DNA of 6,375 nt from Candidatus Aminicenantes bacterium UBA647. Lineage in GTDB: Bacteria > Acidobacteriota > Aminicenantia > UBA2199. Under the pieces are notes generated by a model. That model was not told where the DNA came from. It made no database searches and saw only the letters and a program-made list of their open reading frames with translations. Positions 5,413-6,375 of this stretch are shown one piece after another. The DNA lies in the NCBI GenBank assembly GCA_002299555.1, contig DBOL01000113.1, positions 1 through 6,375 on the forward strand, read 5' to 3'. How positions within the stretch are numbered: position 1 is the stretch's first letter; the number at the start of each line of letters is the position of its first letter. The position numbers and the translations under genes are program-made.

Positions 5413-6375
5413 GTCCTTCTCCTTTATGCTTCTTATCTCCACCTCTACCTAAAAGGATCTGTAGTGGTAAAAAGAAAAATATGGAAATAAAAAGATGAAA
5501 TGCGAACCATGCGCCACGGAATCCCAGACTGATCAGGATCACGAAAATATTTTTTGATCCAATATCATCGATATACCGGTATGTTACAGGTGATGTTTCA
5601 AGAATTGCAAACAAAGTCCCAAGTTTTTTTCTTAATAAAGAATGCTGAAAAAAGAAACGTGAATAGGCATCACAGATCTTTGTAAAGAAAGGTGACCTCA
5701 CTGCAATTCCGGAAAGCAATTTGTCAAATCCGTTCAAATGTGTAGTATCTGTTTTGGACAGGAACTCTGAGTATTTCTTTTCATTATATGCAGTCGATCT
5801 TTTTCCGATAAGATATTTTGTAAAAACCCTGCATTCCCTTACTTCTAATTGATATTGCTGCTCGTCAAACTCTCCTTTAACAGAATCCTTTATCATTGAA
5901 TTTATGTCTGAAAACCCTCCACTCAACTCCTTGAGGATAATGTTTTCCTCAGCCACACTATCATTTCTAAATGTGGCAAGTTGACCCAGGGTCAGCGGGA
6001 GTATTGAATATACTATCCTTTCAAGGACAGATATGATCGAAACAGGTATCCACATCGGAATGGATAAAAATCTCGGACGCTTCCCCTTCATTTCAGATAT
6101 TTTATTCAGAAAGTTTTTAATGGACAGTTTATCCGGTCCACCGATATCGTAAGCATTCCCATTAAATATAGATTTCGTAAGAATATGAATTATGGTTTTA
6201 CATACATCTTCCAGATGGACGGGTTGAACAATAGCCTTTCCACCACCGAAAAGAGGTGTCAGCGGTAATCCTGCAAACATTGAAAATCCCTTAAAAACAG
6301 GTGAACCGGAACCGAGTATCATAGTCGGCCTTAATATTGAATATTTCACCCCGGATCCCTTAAGAAATTGTTCGG
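5405..6375 (-). CDS. Extended NAD(P)-binding SDR/epimerase-like protein with C-terminal membrane extension, 5' end missing
   Basis: The gene is cut by the right edge. The frame is open to the last base, and the residues before the GTG at 6349 (EQFLKGSG) continue the family pattern, so that GTG is internal valine rather than the start. About 322 residues are seen; the N-terminal Rossmann half with its GxxGxxG motif and the catalytic Y-x3-K lie outside. The visible part fits the second half of an atypical, NDUFA9-like SDR: YSILRPTMILGSG, then GGGKAIVQPVHLEDV, then NGNAYDIGGPDKLS, and a tail LGQLATFRNDSVAEEN. After about visible residue 166 comes an extension of some 150 residues that I do not recognise, with the stretch RECRVFTKYLIGKR and a segment LLRKKLGTLFAILETSP. 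It ends in a long hydrophobic stretch (nt 5450-5548) and a short basic tail (RGGDKKHKG), suggesting one or two membrane passes with the tail in the cytoplasm. It overlaps the GMC gene by 8 bases, which suggests joint function. Substrate unknown; relatives act on nucleotide sugars, steroids or lipids. Confidence 0.87.
   Translation of the reverse strand, partial: EQFLKGSGVKYSILRPTMILGSGSPVFKGFSMFAGLPLTPLFGGGKAIVQPVHLEDVCKTIIHILTKSIFNGNAYDIGGPDKLSIKNFLNKISEMKGKRPRFLSIPMWIPVSIISVLERIVYSILPLTLGQLATFRNDSVAEENIILKELSGGFSDINSMIKDSVKGEFDEQQYQLEVRECRVFTKYLIGKRSTAYNEKKYSEFLSKTDTTHLNGFDKLLSGIAVRSPFFTKICDAYSRFFFQHSLLRKKLGTLFAILETSPVTYRYIDDIGSKNIFVILISLGFRGAWFAFHLFISIFFFLPLQILLGRGGDKKHKGEGLE
5419..5424 (-). 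promoter_or_regulatory. Ribosome binding site that decides the GMC start
   Basis: On the - strand AAGGAG lies 6 bases before TTG (5412-5410), inside the end of the SDR gene. It favours the TTG start over the GTG at 5442, which has only a weaker AGG five bases before it. With the TTG start the two genes overlap by 8 bases (TTGAGTAA), a layout typical of translational coupling. Confidence 0.6.

Noticed and set aside
6347..6349. GTG as the start of the SDR gene
   Set aside because: The frame stays open to the window edge and the residues before it continue the SDR pattern (FLKGSGVKYSILRPT), so it is an internal valine.
1..6375. Transposon ends, CRISPR array, tRNA or rRNA
   Set aside because: No regularly spaced repeats, terminal inverted repeats, transposase motifs or cloverleaf-like segments were found on either strand, and there is no gene-free stretch longer than about 100 bases.

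Overview
The window is ordinary chromosomal-looking DNA from a low-GC bacterium (about 36-40% GC on the lines I counted by eye). A long C-terminal beta-barrel domain with a terminal phenylalanine points to a Gram-negative (outer-membrane) cell. Several starts have clear Shine-Dalgarno sites (GGAG, GAGG, AAGGAG), and TGA and TAA behave as normal stops. I cannot name the lineage from sequence alone. The barrel style and the low GC vaguely recall uncultivated Aminicenantes-like bacteria, but that is only an impression. I see no mobile element, RNA gene, CRISPR array or long repeat.

Layout: five genes in two convergent groups fill almost everything after a 96-base leader. On the + strand, a membrane iron/manganese transporter of the VIT1/CCC1 family with an N-terminal ferritin-like domain (97-960) is followed after 9 bases by an unrecognised exported protein (970-1926). 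On the - strand, reading from the right edge, come three tightly packed genes. The first is an extended NAD(P)-binding SDR/epimerase cut off by the window edge (5405-6375). The second is a GMC-family flavin dehydrogenase with a C-x5-C-x3-C cysteine motif (3808-5412). The third is a fusion of a periplasmic efflux adaptor (HlyD/RND membrane-fusion type) with a C-terminal outer-membrane-type beta-barrel (1936-3792). The two groups meet tail to tail with only 9 bases between stop codons.

Working together: the SDR and GMC genes overlap by 8 bases and probably act in one redox pathway. The SDR carries an unidentified extension ending in a hydrophobic, probably membrane-embedded segment, so the pair may work at the inner membrane on a lipid-like or sugar-like substrate (inference). 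The adaptor-barrel protein starts 15 bases after the GMC stop and could link the pathway to the cell envelope, but no efflux pump or TolC gene lies in the window. The + strand pair looks like an independent metal-handling unit. The most unusual item is the adaptor-barrel fusion, followed by the probable iron-sulfur GMC enzyme without its usual small and cytochrome partners.
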